This document shows, piece after piece, positions 30,701-44,491 of a stretch of 64,000 nt of DNA. Source of the stretch: Limnomonas spitsbergensis. Taxonomy: Eukaryota > Chlorophyta > Chlorophyceae > Chlamydomonadales. The stretch covers positions 124,001 to 188,000 of the forward strand of contig JAYJMM010000033.1 in NCBI GenBank assembly GCA_037349105.1. The letters are read 5' to 3'. The notes beneath the pieces were generated by a model. It made no database searches, was not told the DNA's origin, and was given only the letters and a program-made list of their open reading frames with translations. Each line of letters opens with the position of its first letter. Position 1 is the first letter of the stretch. The position numbers and the translations under genes were made by a program.

Positions 30701-33700
30701 TGCAGACCAGTGATTAATCAGCTGCATACCAGTGATTAATCAGCTGCAGACCAGTGATTAATCAGCTGCAGACCAGTGATTAATCAGCTGCAGACCAGTG
30801 ATTAATCAGCTGCAGACCAGTGATTAATCAGCTGCATACCAGTGATTAATCAGCTGCAGACCAGTGATTAATCAGCTGCATACCAGTGATTAATCAGCTG
30901 CAGACCAGTGATTAATCAGCTGCATACCAGTGATTAATCAGCTGCAGACCAGTGATTAATCAGCTGCAGACCAGTGATTAATCAGCTGCAGACCAGTGAT
31001 TAATCAGCTGCATACCAGTGATTAATCAGCTGCAGACCAGTGATTAATCAGCTGCAGACCAGTGATTAATCAGCTGCAGACCAGTGATTAATCAGCTGCA
31101 TACCAGTGATTAATCAGCTGCATACCAGTGATTAATCAGCTGCAGACCAGTGATTAATCAGCTGCAGACCAGTGATTAATCAGCTGCATACCAGTGATTA
31201 ATCAGCTGCAGACCAGTGATTAATCAGCTGCAGACCAGTGATTAATCAGCTGCAGACCAGTGATTAATCAGCTGCATACCAGTGATTAATCAGCTGCAGA
31301 CCAGTGATTAATCAGCTGCATACCAGTGATTAATCAGCTGCAGACCAGTGATTAATCAGCTGCATACCAGTGATTAATCAGCTGCAGACCAGTGATTAAT
31401 CAGCTGCAGACCAGTGATTAATCAGCTGCAGACCAGTGATTAATCAGCTGCAGACCAGTGATTAATCAGCTGCAGACCAGTGATTAATCAGCTGCAGACC
31501 AGTGATTAATCAGCTGCATACCAGTGATTAATCAGCTGCAGACCAGTGATTAATCAGCTGCATACCAGTGATTAATCAGCTGCATACCAGTGATTAATCA
31601 GCTGCAGACCAGTGATTAATCAGCTGCAGACCAGTGATTAATCAGCTGCATACCAGTGATTAATCAGCTGCAGACCAGTGATTAATCAGCTGCAGACCAG
31701 TGATTAATCAGCTGCAGACCAGTGATTAATCAGCTGCAGACCAGTGATTAATCAGCTGCAGACCAGTGATTAATCAGCTGCATACCAGTGATTAATCAGC
31801 TGCAGACCAGTGATTAATCAGCTGCAGACCAGTGATTAATCAGCTGCAGACCAGTGATTAATCAGCTGCAGACCAGTGATTAATCAGCTGCAGACCAGTG
31901 ATTAATCAGCTGCAGACCAGTGATTAATCAGCTGCAGACCAGTGATTAATCAGCTGCATACCAGTGATTAATCAGCTGCAGACCAGTGATTAATCAGCTG
32001 CAGACCAGTGATTAATCAGCTGCAGACCAGTGATTAATCAGCTGCAGACCAGTGATTAATCAGCTGCATACCAGTGATTAATCAGCTGCAGACCAGTGAT
32101 TAATCAGCTGCAGACCAGTGATTAATCAGCTGCAGACCAGTGATTAATCAGCTGCAGACCAGTGATTAATCAGCTGCAGACCAGTGATTAATCAGCTGCA
32201 GACCAGTGATTAATCAGCTGCAGACCAGTGATTAATCAGCTGCATACCAGTGATTAATCAGCTGCAGACCAGTGATTAATCAGCTGCATACCAGTGATTA
32301 ATCAGCTGCAGACCAGTGATTAATCAGCTGCAGACCAGTGATTAATCAGCTGCAGACCAGTGATTAATCAGCTGCATACCAGTGATTAATCAGCTGCAGA
32401 CCAGTGATTAATCAGCTGCAGACCAGTGATTAATCAGCTGCATACCAGTGATTAATCAGCTGCAGACCAGTGATTAATCAGCTGCAGACCAGTGATTAAT
32501 CAGCTGCAGACCAGTGATTAATCAGCTGCAGACCAGTGATTAATCAGCTGCAGACCAGTGATTAATCAGCTGCATACCAGTGATTAATCAGCTGCAGACC
32601 AGTGATTAATCAGCTGCAGACCAGTGATTAATCAGCTGCAGACCAGTGATTAATCAGCTGCAGACCAGTGATTAATCAGCTGCAGACCAGTGATTAATCA
32701 GCTGCAGACCAGTGATTAATCAGCTGCATACCAGTGATTAATCAGCTGCAGACCAGTGATTAATCAGCTGCAGACCAGTGATTAATCAGCTGCATACCAG
32801 TGATTAATCAGCTGCAGACCAGTGATTAATCAGCTGCATACCAGTGATTAATCAGCTGCAGACCAGTGATTAATCAGCTGCAGACCAGTGATTAATCAGC
32901 TGCATACCAGTGATTAATCAGCTGCAGACCAGTGATTAATCAGCTGCATACCAGTGATTAATCAGCTGCAGACCAGTGATTAATCAGCTGCAGACCAGTG
33001 ATTAATCAGCTGCAGACCAGTGATTAATCAGCTGCATACCAGTGATTAATCAGCTGCAGACCAGTGATTAATCAGCTGCAGACCAGTGATTAATCAGCTG
33101 CAGACCAGTGATTAATCAGCTGCAGACCAGTGATTAATCAGCTGCATACCAGTGATTAATCAGCTGCAGACCAGTGATTAATCAGCTGCATACCAGTGAT
33201 TAATCAGCTGCATACCAGTGATTAATCAGCTGCATACCAGTGATTAATCAGCTGCAGACCAGTGATTAATCAGCTGCAGACCAGTGATTAATCAGCTGCA
33301 GACCAGTGATTAATCAGCTGCAGACCAGTGATTAATCAGCTGCAGACCAGTGATTAATCAGCTGCAGACCAGTGATTAATCAGCTGCAGACCAGTGATTA
33401 ATCAGCTGCATACCAGTGATTAATCAGCTGCAGACCAGTGATTAATCAGCTGCATACCAGTGATTAATCAGCTGCAGACCAGTGATTAATCAGCTGCATA
33501 CCAGTGATTAATCAGCTGCAGACCAGTGATTAATCAGCTGCATACCAGTGATTAATCAGCTGCAGACCAGTGATTAATCAGCTGCATACCAGTGATTAAT
33601 CAGCTGCAGACCAGTGATTAATCAGCTGCAGACCAGTGATTAATCAGCTGCAGACCAGTGATTAATCAGCTGCAGACCAGTGATTAATCAGCTGCAGACC

Positions 33701-36700
33701 AGTGATTAATCAGCTGCAGACCAGTGATTAATCAGCTGCAGACCAGTGATTAATCAGCTGCAGACCAGTGATTAATCAGCTGCATACCAGTGATTAATCA
33801 GCTGCAGACCAGTGATTAATCAGCTGCAGACCAGTGATTAATCAGCTGCAGACCAGTGATTAATCAGCTGCAGACCAGTGATTAATCAGCTGCAGACCAG
33901 TGATTAATCAGCTGCATACCAGTGATTAATCAGCTGCATACCAGTGATTAATCAGCTGCAGACCAGTGATTAATCAGCTGCAGACCAGTGATTAATCAGC
34001 TGCATACCAGTGATTAATCAGCTGCATACCAGTGATTAATCAGCTGCAGACCAGTGATTAATCAGCTGCAGACCAGTGATTAATCAGCTGCATACCAGTG
34101 ATTAATCAGCTGCAGACCAGTGATTAATCAGCTGCAGACCAGTGATTAATCAGCTGCAGACCAGTGATTAATCAGCTGCATACCAGTGATTAATCAGCTG
34201 CAGACCAGTGATTAATCAGCTGCATACCAGTGATTAATCAGCTGCAGACCAGTGATTAATCAGCTGCATACCAGTGATTAATCAGCTGCAGACCAGTGAT
34301 TAATCAGCTGCAGACCAGTGATTAATCAGCTGCAGACCAGTGATTAATCAGCTGCAGACCAGTGATTAATCAGCTGCAGACCAGTGATTAATCAGCTGCA
34401 GACCAGTGATTAATCAGCTGCATACCAGTGATTAATCAGCTGCAGACCAGTGATTAATCAGCTGCATACCAGTGATTAATCAGCTGCATACCAGTGATTA
34501 ATCAGCTGCAGACCAGTGATTAATCAGCTGCAGACCAGTGATTAATCAGCTGCATACCAGTGATTAATCAGCTGCAGACCAGTGATTAATCAGCTGCAGA
34601 CCAGTGATTAATCAGCTGCAGACCAGTGATTAATCAGCTGCAGACCAGTGATTAATCAGCTGCAGACCAGTGATTAATCAGCTGCATACCAGTGATTAAT
34701 CAGCTGCAGACCAGTGATTAATCAGCTGCATACCAGTGATTAATCAGCTGCAGACCAGTGATTAATCAGCTGCAGACCAGTGATTAATCAGCTGCAGACC
34801 AGTGATTAATCAGCTGCAGACCAGTGATTAATCAGCTGCAGACCAGTGATTAATCAGCTGCATACCAGTGATTAATCAGCTGCAGACCAGTGATTAATCA
34901 GCTGCAGACCAGTGATTAATCAGCTGCAGACCAGTGATTAATCAGCTGCAGACCAGTGATTAATCAGCTGCATACCAGTGATTAATCAGCTGCAGACCAG
35001 TGATTAATCAGCTGCAGACCAGTGATTAATCAGCTGCAGACCAGTGATTAATCAGCTGCAGACCAGTGATTAATCAGCTGCAGACCAGTGATTAATCAGC
35101 TGCATACCAGTGATTAATCAGCTGCAGACCAGTGATTAATCAGCTGCATACCAGTGATTAATCAGCTGCAGACCAGTGATTAATCAGCTGCATACCAGTG
35201 ATTAATCAGCTGCAGACCAGTGATTAATCAGCTGCAGACCAGTGATTAATCAGCTGCAGACCAGTGATTAATCAGCTGCATACCAGTGATTAATCAGCTG
35301 CAGACCAGTGATTAATCAGCTGCAGACCAGTGATTAATCAGCTGCATACCAGTGATTAATCAGCTGCAGACCAGTGATTAATCAGCTGCAGACCAGTGAT
35401 TAATCAGCTGCAGACCAGTGATTAATCAGCTGCAGACCAGTGATTAATCAGCTGCAGACCAGTGATTAATCAGCTGCATACCAGTGATTAATCAGCTGCA
35501 GACCAGTGATTAATCAGCTGCAGACCAGTGATTAATCAGCTGCAGACCAGTGATTAATCAGCTGCAGACCAGTGATTAATCAGCTGCAGACCAGTGATTA
35601 ATCAGCTGCATACCAGTGATTAATCAGCTGCATACCAGTGATTAATCAGCTGCAGACCAGTGATTAATCAGCTGCAGACCAGTGATTAATCAGCTGCATA
35701 CCAGTGATTAATCAGCTGCAGACCAGTGATTAATCAGCTGCATACCAGTGATTAATCAGCTGCAGACCAGTGATTAATCAGCTGCAGACCAGTGATTAAT
35801 CAGCTGCATACCAGTGATTAATCAGCTGCAGACCAGTGATTAATCAGCTGCATACCAGTGATTAATCAGCTGCAGACCAGTGATTAATCAGCTGCAGACC
35901 AGTGATTAATCAGCTGCAGACCAGTGATTAATCAGCTGCATACCAGTGATTAATCAGCTGCAGACCAGTGATTAATCAGCTGCAGACCAGTGATTAATCA
36001 GCTGCAGACCAGTGATTAATCAGCTGCAGACCAGTGATTAATCAGCTGCATACCAGTGATTAATCAGCTGCAGACCAGTGATTAATCAGCTGCATACCAG
36101 TGATTAATCAGCTGCAGACCAGTGATTAATCAGCTGCATACCAGTGATTAATCAGCTGCAGACCAGTGATTAATCAGCTGCAGACCAGTGATTAATCAGC
36201 TGCAGACCAGTGATTAATCAGCTGCAGACCAGTGATTAATCAGCTGCAGACCAGTGATTAATCAGCTGCAGACCAGTGATTAATCAGCTGCAGACCAGTG
36301 ATTAATCAGCTGCAGACCAGTGATTAATCAGCTGCAGACCAGTGATTAATCAGCTGCATACCAGTGATTAATCAGCTGCAGACCAGTGATTAATCAGCTG
36401 CATACCAGTGATTAATCAGCTGCAGACCAGTGATTAATCAGCTGCAGACCAGTGATTAATCAGCTGCAGACCAGTGATTAATCAGCTGCATACCAGTGAT
36501 TAATCAGCTGCAGACCAGTGATTAATCAGCTGCAGACCAGTGATTAATCAGCTGCAGACCAGTGATTAATCAGCTGCAGACCAGTGATTAATCAGCTGCA
36601 GACCAGTGATTAATCAGCTGCAGACCAGTGATTAATCAGCTGCAGACCAGTGATTAATCAGCTGCAGACCAGTGATTAATCAGCTGCATACCAGTGATTA

Positions 36701-39515
36701 ATCAGCTGCATACCAGTGATTAATCAGCTGCAGACCAGTGATTAATCAGCTGCAGACCAGTGATTAATCAGCTGCATACCAGTGATTAATCAGCTGCAGA
36801 CCAGTGATTAATCAGCTGCATACCAGTGATTAATCAGCTGCATACCAGTGATTAATCAGCTGCAGACCAGTGATTAATCAGCTGCAGACCAGTGATTAAT
36901 CAGCTGCATACCAGTGATTAATCAGCTGCAGACCAGTGATTAATCAGCTGCATACCAGTGATTAATCAGCTGCATACCAGTGATTAATCAGCTGCAGACC
37001 AGTGATTAATCAGCTGCAGACCAGTGATTAATCAGCTGCAGACCAGTGATTAATCAGCTGCAGACCAGTGATTAATCAGCTGCATACCAGTGATTAATCA
37101 GCTGCAGACCAGTGATTAATCAGCTGCAGACCAGTGATTAATCAGCTGCAGACCAGTGATTAATCAGCTGCATACCAGTGATTAATCAGCTGCAGACCAG
37201 TGATTAATCAGCTGCATACCAGTGATTAATCAGCTGCAGACCAGTGATTAATCAGCTGCATACCAGTGATTAATCAGCTGCAGACCAGTGATTAATCAGC
37301 TGCAGACCAGTGATTAATCAGCTGCAGACCAGTGATTAATCAGCTGCATACCAGTGATTAATCAGCTGCAGACCAGTGATTAATCAGCTGCATACCAGTG
37401 ATTAATCAGCTGCAGACCAGTGATTAATCAGCTGCATACCAGTGATTAATCAGCTGCAGACCAGTGATTAATCAGCTGCAGACCAGTGATTAATCAGCTG
37501 CAGACCAGTGATTAATCAGCTGCAGACCAGTGATTAATCAGCTGCAGACCAGTGATTAATCAGCTGCATACCAGTGATTAATCAGCTGCAGACCAGTGAT
37601 TAATCAGCTGCATACCAGTGATTAATCAGCTGCAGACCAGTGATTAATCAGCTGCAGACCAGTGATTAATCAGCTGCAGACCAGTGATTAATCAGCTGCA
37701 TACCAGTGATTAATCAGCTGCAGACCAGTGATTAATCAGCTGCAGACCAGTGATTAATCAGCTGCAGACCAGTGATTAATCAGCTGCAGACCAGTGATTA
37801 ATCAGCTGCAGACCAGTGATTAATCAGCTGCAGACCAGTGATTAATCAGCTGCAGACCAGTGATTAATCAGCTGCATACCAGTGATTAATCAGCTGCATA
37901 CCAGTGATTAATCAGCTGCATACCAGTGATTAATCAGCTGCAGACCAGTGATTAATCAGCTGCAGACCAGTGATTAATCAGCTGCAGACCAGTGATTAAT
38001 CAGCTGCAGACCAGTGATTAATCAGCTGCAGACCAGTGATTAATCAGCTGCAGACCAGTGATTAATCAGCTGCAGACCAGTGATTAATCAGCTGCAGACC
38101 AGTGATTAATCAGCTGCAGACCAGTGATTAATCAGCTGCAGACCAGTGATTAATCAGCTGCAGACCAGTGATTAATCAGCTGCAGACCAGTGATTAATCA
38201 GCTGCAGACCAGTGATTAATCAGCTGCAGACCAGTGATTAATCAGCTGCAGACCAGTGATTAATCAGCTGCATACCAGTGATTAATCAGCTGCAGACCAG
38301 TGATTAATCAGCTGCAGACCAGTGATTAATCAGCTGCATACCAGTGATTAATCAGCTGCATACCAGTGATTAATCAGCTGCAGACCAGTGATTAATCAGC
38401 TGCAGACCAGTGATTAATCAGCTGCAGACCAGTGATTAATCAGCTGCAGACCAGTGATTAATCAGCTGCAGACCAGTGATTAATCAGCTGCATACCAGTG
38501 ATTAATCAGCTGCAGACCAGTGATTAATCAGCTGCAGACCAGTGATTAATCAGCTGCATACCAGTGATTAATCAGCTGCAGACCAGTGATTAATCAGCTG
38601 CAGACCAGTGATTAATCAGCTGCATACCAGTGATTAATCAGCTGCATACCAGTGATTAATCAGCTGCAGACCAGTGATTAATCAGCTGCAGACCAGTGAT
38701 TAATCAGCTGCAGACCAGTGATTAATCAGCTGCAGACCAGTGATTAATCAGCTGCATACCAGTGATTAATCAGCTGCAGACCAGTGATTAATCAGCTGCA
38801 GACCAGTGATTAATCAGCTGCATACCAGTGATTAATCAGCTGCAGACCAGTGATTAATCAGCTGCAGACCAGTGATTAATCAGCTGCAGACCAGTGATTA
38901 ATCAGCTGCAGACCAGTGATTAATCAGCTGCAGACCAGTGATTAATCAGCTGCATACCAGTGATTAATCAGCTGCATACCAGTGATTAATCAGCTGCAGA
39001 CCAGTGATTAATCAGCTGCAGACCAGTGATTAATCAGCTGCAGACCAGTGATTAATCAGCTGCATACCAGTGATTAATCAGCTGCAGACCAGTGATTAAT
39101 CAGCTGCAGACCAGTGATTAATCAGCTGCAGACCAGTGATTAATCAGCTGCAGACCAGTGATTAATCAGCTGCAGACCAGTGATTAATCAGCTGCAGACC
39201 AGTGATTAATCAGCTGCAGACCAGTGATTAATCAGCTGCAGACCAGTGATTAATCAGCTACATACCAGTGATTAATCAGCTGCAGACCAGTGATTAATCA
39301 GCTGCAGACCAGTGATTAATCAGCTGCAGACCAGTGATTAATCAGCTGCAGACCAGTGATTAATCAGCTGCAGACCAGTGATTAATCAGCTGCAGACCAG
39401 TGATTAATCAGCTGCATACCAGTGATTAATCAGCTGCAGACCAGTGATTAATCAGCTGCAGACCAGTGATTAATCAGCTGCAGACCAGTGATTAATCAGC
39501 TGCAGACCAGTGATT

Positions 39516-41430
39516 AATCCAGCTGCATACCAGGACTAATCAGCTGCAGACCAGTGATGAATCAGCTGCAGACCAGTGATTAATCAGCTGCCAGCCAGTG
39601 ATTAATCAGCTGCATACCAGTGATTAATCAGCTGCAGACCAGTGATTATATCAGCTTGCAGACCAGTGATTAATCAGCTGCAGACCAGTGATTAATCAGC
39701 TGCAGACCAGTGATTAATCAGCTGCATACCAGTGATTAATCAGCTGCAGACCAGTGATTAATCAGCTGCAGACCATGTGATTAATCAGCTGCATACCAGT
39801 GATTAATCAGCTGCAGACCAGTGATTAATCAGCTGCAGACCAGTGATGAATCAGCTGCAGACCAGTGATTAATCAAGCTGCAGACCAGTGATAATCAGCT
39901 GCAGACCAGTGATTAATCAGCTGCATACCAGTGATTAATCAGCTGCAGGACCAGTGATTAATCAGCTCATACCAGTGATTAATCAGCTCAGACCAGTGAT
40001 TAATCAGCTGCAGACCAGTGATTAATCAGCTGCAGACCAGTGATTAATCAGCTGCAGACCAGTGATTAATCAGCTGCATACCAGTGATTAATCAGCTGCA
40101 GACCAGTGATTAATCAGCTGCATACCAGTGATTAATCAGCTGCAATGACCAGTGATTAATCAGCTGCAGACCAGTGATTAATCAGCTGCAGACCAGTGAT
40201 TAATCAGCTGCAGACCAGTGATTAATCAGCTGCATACCAGTGATTAATCAGCTGCAGACCAGTGATTAATCAGCTGCAGACCAGTGATTAATCAGCTGCA
40301 GACCAGTGATTAATCAGCTGCAGACCAGTGATTAATCAGCTGCAGGACCAGTGATTAATCAGCTGCAGACCAGTGATTAATCAGTGCATACCAGTGATTA
40401 ATCAGCTGCATACCAGTGATTAATCAGCTGCAGACCAGTGATTAATCAGCTGCATACCAGTGATTAATCAGCTGCAGACCAGTGATTAATCAGCTGCATA
40501 CCAGTGATTAATCAGCTGCAGACCAGTGATTAATCAGCTGCAGACCAGTGATTAATCAGCTGCAGGCCAGTGATTAATCAGCTGCATACCAGTGATTAAT
40601 CAGCTGCAGACCAGTGATTATCAGCTGCAGACCAGTGATTAATCAGCTGCAGACCAGTGATTAATCAGCTGCATACCAGTGATGAATCCGCTGCCGACCA
40701 GTGATTAATCAGCTGCATACCAGATGATTAATCAGCTGCAGACCAGTGATTAATCAGCTGCAGACCAGTGATTAATCAGCTGCAGACCAGTGATTAATCA
40801 GCTGCAGACCAGTGATTAATCAGCTGCAGACCAGTGATTAATCAGCTACATACAGTGATTAATCAGCTGCAGACCAGTGATTAATCAGCTGCAGACCAGT
40901 GATGCATCAGCTGCAGACCAGTGATTAATCAGCTGCAGACCAGTGATTAATCAGCTGCATTACCAGTGATTAATCAGCTGCAGACCAGTGATTAATCAGC
41001 TGCATACCAGTGATTAATCAGCTACATACCAGTGATTAATCAGCTGCATACCAGTGCATAATCAGCTGCAGACCAGTGATTAATCAGCTGCAGACCAGTG
41101 ATTAATCAGCTGCAGACAGTGATTAATCAGCTGCAGACCAGTGATTAATCAGCTGCAGACCAGTGATTAATCAGCTGCAGACCAGTGATTAATCAGCTGC
41201 AGACCAGTGATTAATCAGCTACATACCAGTGATTAATCCAGCTGCAGCCAGTGATTAATCAGCTGCATACCAGTGATTAATCAGCTGCAGACCCAGTGAT
41301 TAATCAGCTGCAGACCAGTGATAATCAGCTGCAGACCAGTGATTAATCAGCTGCATACCAGTGATTAATCAAGCTGCAGACCGTGATTAATCAGCTGCAG
41401 GACCAGTGATTAATCAGCTGCCAGACCAGT
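39516..41430. repeat. Satellite segment with clustered single-base indels
   Basis: Within the array, single-base insertions and deletions appear suddenly: AATCCAGCTG, CCATGTGA, AATCAAGCTG, GCAGGACC, CAGCTCATACC and a missing T in GATAATC. They are almost absent on either side. To the left only the G-to-T substitution segregates; to the right substitutions dominate and the 22-bp period is kept. The pattern resembles unpolished long-read sequence more than biological decay, although real decay cannot be excluded. Confidence 0.7.
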
Positions 41431-42952
41431 GATTAATCAGCTGCAGACCAGTGATTAATCAGCTGCAGACCAGTGATTAATCAGCTGCAGACCAGTGATT
41501 AATCAGCTGCATACCAGTGATTAATCAGCTGCATACCAGTGATTAATCAGCTGCAGACCAGTGATTAATCAGCTGCAGACCAGTGATTAATCAGCTGCAG
41601 ACCAGTGATTAATCAGCTGCATACCAGTGATTAATCAGCTGCAGACCAGTGATTAATCAGCTGCAGACCAGTGATTAATCAGCTGCATACCAGTGATTAA
41701 TCAGCTGCAGACCAGTGATTAATCAGCTGCAGACCAGTGATTAATCAGCTGCAGACCAGTGATTAATCAGCTGCAGACCAGTGATGCATCAACTGCAGAC
41801 CAGTGATTAATCAGCTACATACCAGTGATGAATCAGCTGCAGCCCAGTGATTAATCAGTTGCAGACCAGTGATTAATCAGCTACAGACCAGTGATTAATC
41901 AGCTGCAGACCAGTGATTAATCAGCTGCAGACCAGTGATTAATCAGCTGCATACCAGTGAGTAATCAGCTGCATACCAGTGATTAATCAGCTGCAGACCA
42001 GTGATTAATCAGTTGCAGACCAGTGATTAATCAGCTGCATACCAGTGATTAATCAGCTGCAGACCAGTTATTAATCAGCTGCATACCAGTGATTAATCAG
42101 CTGCAGACCAGTGATGAATCAGCTGCAGACCAGTGATTAATCAGCTGCATACCAGTGATTAATCAGCTGCAGACCAGTGATTAATCAGCTACATACCAGT
42201 GATGAATCAGCTGCAGACCAGTGATTAATCAGCTGCAGACCAGTGATTAATCAGCTGCAGACCAGTGATTAATCAGCTACATACCAGTGATTAATCAGCT
42301 GCAGGCCAGTTGTTAATCAGCTTCAGACAGTGATTAATCAGCTGCAGTACCAGTGATTAATCAGCTGCAGACCAGTGATGAATCAGCTGCATACCAGTGA
42401 TGAATCAGCTGCAGACCAGTGATGAATCAGCTGCATACCAGTGATTAATCAGCTGCATACCATTGATTAATCAGCTGCATACCAGTGATTTATCAACTGC
42501 AGACCAGTGATTAATCAGCTGCAGACCAGTGATTAATCAGCTGCAGACCAGTGATTAATCAGCTACATACCAGTGATGAATCAGCTGCAGCCCAGTGATT
42601 GATCAGCTGCAGACCAGTGATTAATCAGCTGCAGACCAGTGATTAATCAGCTGCATACCAGTGATTAATCAGCTGCAGACCAGTGATTAATCAGCTGCAT
42701 ACCAGTGATTAATCAGTTGCAGACCAGTGATTAATCAGCTGCATACCAGTGATTAATCAGCTGCAGACCAGTGATTAATCAGCTGCATACCAGTGATTAA
42801 TCAGCTGCAGACCAGTGATTAATCAGCTACATACCAGTGATTAATCACTTGCAGACCAGTGATTAATCAGCTGCAGACCAGTGATTAATCAGCTGCAGAC
42901 CAGTGATTAATCAGCTGCAGACCAGTGATTAATCAGCTGCAGACCAGTGATT

Positions 42953-43348
42953 AAACAGCTGCAGACCAGCGATGAATCAGCTGCATACCAGTGATGAATC
43001 AGCTGCAGACCAGTGATTAATCAGCTACATACCAGTGATTAATCAGCTACATACCAGTGATTAATCAGCTGCAGACCAGTGATTAATCAGCTGCAGGCAA
43101 GTGATGAATCAGCTGCATACCAGTGATGAATCAGCTGCAGACCAGTGATTAATCAGCTACATACCAGTGATTAATCAGCTACATACCAGTGATTAATCAG
43201 CTGCAGACCAGTGATTAAACAGCTGCAGACCAGCGATGAATCAGCTGCATACCAGTGATGAATCAGCTGCAGACCAGTGATTAATCAGCTACATACCAGT
43301 GATTAATCAGCTACATACCAGTGATTAATCAGCTGCAGACCAGTGATT
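42953..43348. repeat. Six-monomer (132-bp) higher-order satellite repeat, three copies
   Basis: Three consecutive 132-bp blocks start at 42953, 43085 and 43217. Each has the same order of monomer types: a GATG-ending monomer, a CATACC monomer ending GATG, a CAGACC monomer, two CTACATACC monomers, and a CAGACC monomer. Blocks 1 and 3 also share AAACAGCTG and CCAGCGATG, 264 bases apart. This is a genuine higher-order repeat within the diverged edge. Confidence 0.9.
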
Positions 43349-43840
43349 AATCAGCTGCAGGCCAGTGATCAATCAGCTGCAGACTAGTGATTAATCAGCT
43401 GCAGACCAGTGATTAATCAGCTACATACAAGTGATTAATCAGCTGCAGACCAGTGATTAATCAGCTGCAGACCAGTGATTAATCAGCTACATACCAGTGA
43501 TTAATCAGCTACATACCAGTGATTAATCAGCTGCAGGCTGTCAGTGATTAATCAGCTGCATACCAGTGATTAATCAGCTGCAGACCAGTGATGAATCAGC
43601 TGCATAACAGTGATGAATCAGCTGCAGCCCAGTGATTAATCAGCTGCAGACCAGTGATGAATCAGCTGCAGACCAGTGATGAATCAGCTGCATACCAGTG
43701 ATGAATCAGCTGCAGACCAGTGATTAATCAGTTGCATTCCAGTGATTAATCAGCTGCAGACCAGTGATTAATCCGCTGCATACCAGTGATTAATCAGCTG
43801 CATACCAGTGATGAATCAGCTGCATACTAGTGATTAATCA

Positions 43841-44175
43841 GCTGCAGACCAGTGATGAATCAGCTGTATACCAGTGATTAATCAGCTGCAGCCCAGTGAT
43901 TAATCAGCTGCAGACCAGTGATTAATCAGCTGCATATCAGTGATTAATCAGCTGCATACCGGTGATTAATCAGCTGCATTCCAGTGAGTAATCAGCTGCA
44001 GACCAGTGATTAATCAGCTACATACCAGTGATTAATCAGCTGCATACCAGTGATTAATCAGCTGCATACCAGTGATTAATCAGCTGCAGACCAGTGATGA
44101 ATCAGCTGTATACCAGTGATTAATCAGCTGCAGCCCAGTGATTAATCAGCTGCAGACCAGTGATTAATCAGCTGC
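43841..44175. repeat. Eleven-monomer (242-bp) satellite duplication
   Basis: A rare variant string (a GATGAATC monomer, then CTGTATACC, then CTGCAGCCC, then CAGACC) occurs at 43841-43935 and again at 44083-44175. CAGCTGTATA starts at 43861 and 44103, a shift of 242 bp or 11 monomers. It indicates a block duplication or unequal exchange near the array edge. Confidence 0.85.
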
Positions 44176-44491
44176 AGACCAGTGATTAATCAGCTGCATA
44201 CCAGTGATTAATCAGCTGCATACCAGTGATTAATCAGCTGCATACCAGTGATTAATCAGCTGCATTCCAGTGATTAATCAGCTGCATACCAGTGATTAAT
44301 CAGCTACAGACCAGTGATTAATCAGCTGCATACCAGTGATTAATCAGCTGCAGACCAGTGATGAATCAGCTGCAGACCAGTGATTAATCAGCTGCAGACC
44401 AGTGATTAATCAGCTGCAGACCAGTGATTAATCAGCTGCAGACCAGTGATTAATCAGCTGCAGACCAGTGATTAATCAGCTGCATACCGGT

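Larger units (their letters stand above)
1..44490. repeat. 22-bp tandem satellite array, about 2,020 monomers, open at the left edge
   Basis: The monomer (see positions 1-22) begins AATCAGCTGC and ends CCAGTGATT and is about 45% GC. The period is exactly 22: the same register recurs every 660 bases. By eye, positions 1-15730 equal 715 monomers with no change. Variants then accumulate rightwards. First comes CAGACC to CATACC (first at 16581), then GCTG to GCTA coupled to it (CTACATACC), and TGATT to TGATG. The last recognisable monomer ends at about 44490. A 22-bp unit is not a multiple of three and contains TGA and TAA words, so the array cannot encode a long protein. Function is unknown; centromeric, pericentromeric or subtelomeric satellite are all possible. 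Confidence 0.99.

Noticed and set aside
1..44490. CRISPR-like regular repeat array
   Set aside because: The repeat is contiguous with no unique spacers, the unit is 22 bp, no cas genes are present, and the flanks are eukaryotic; it is a satellite.
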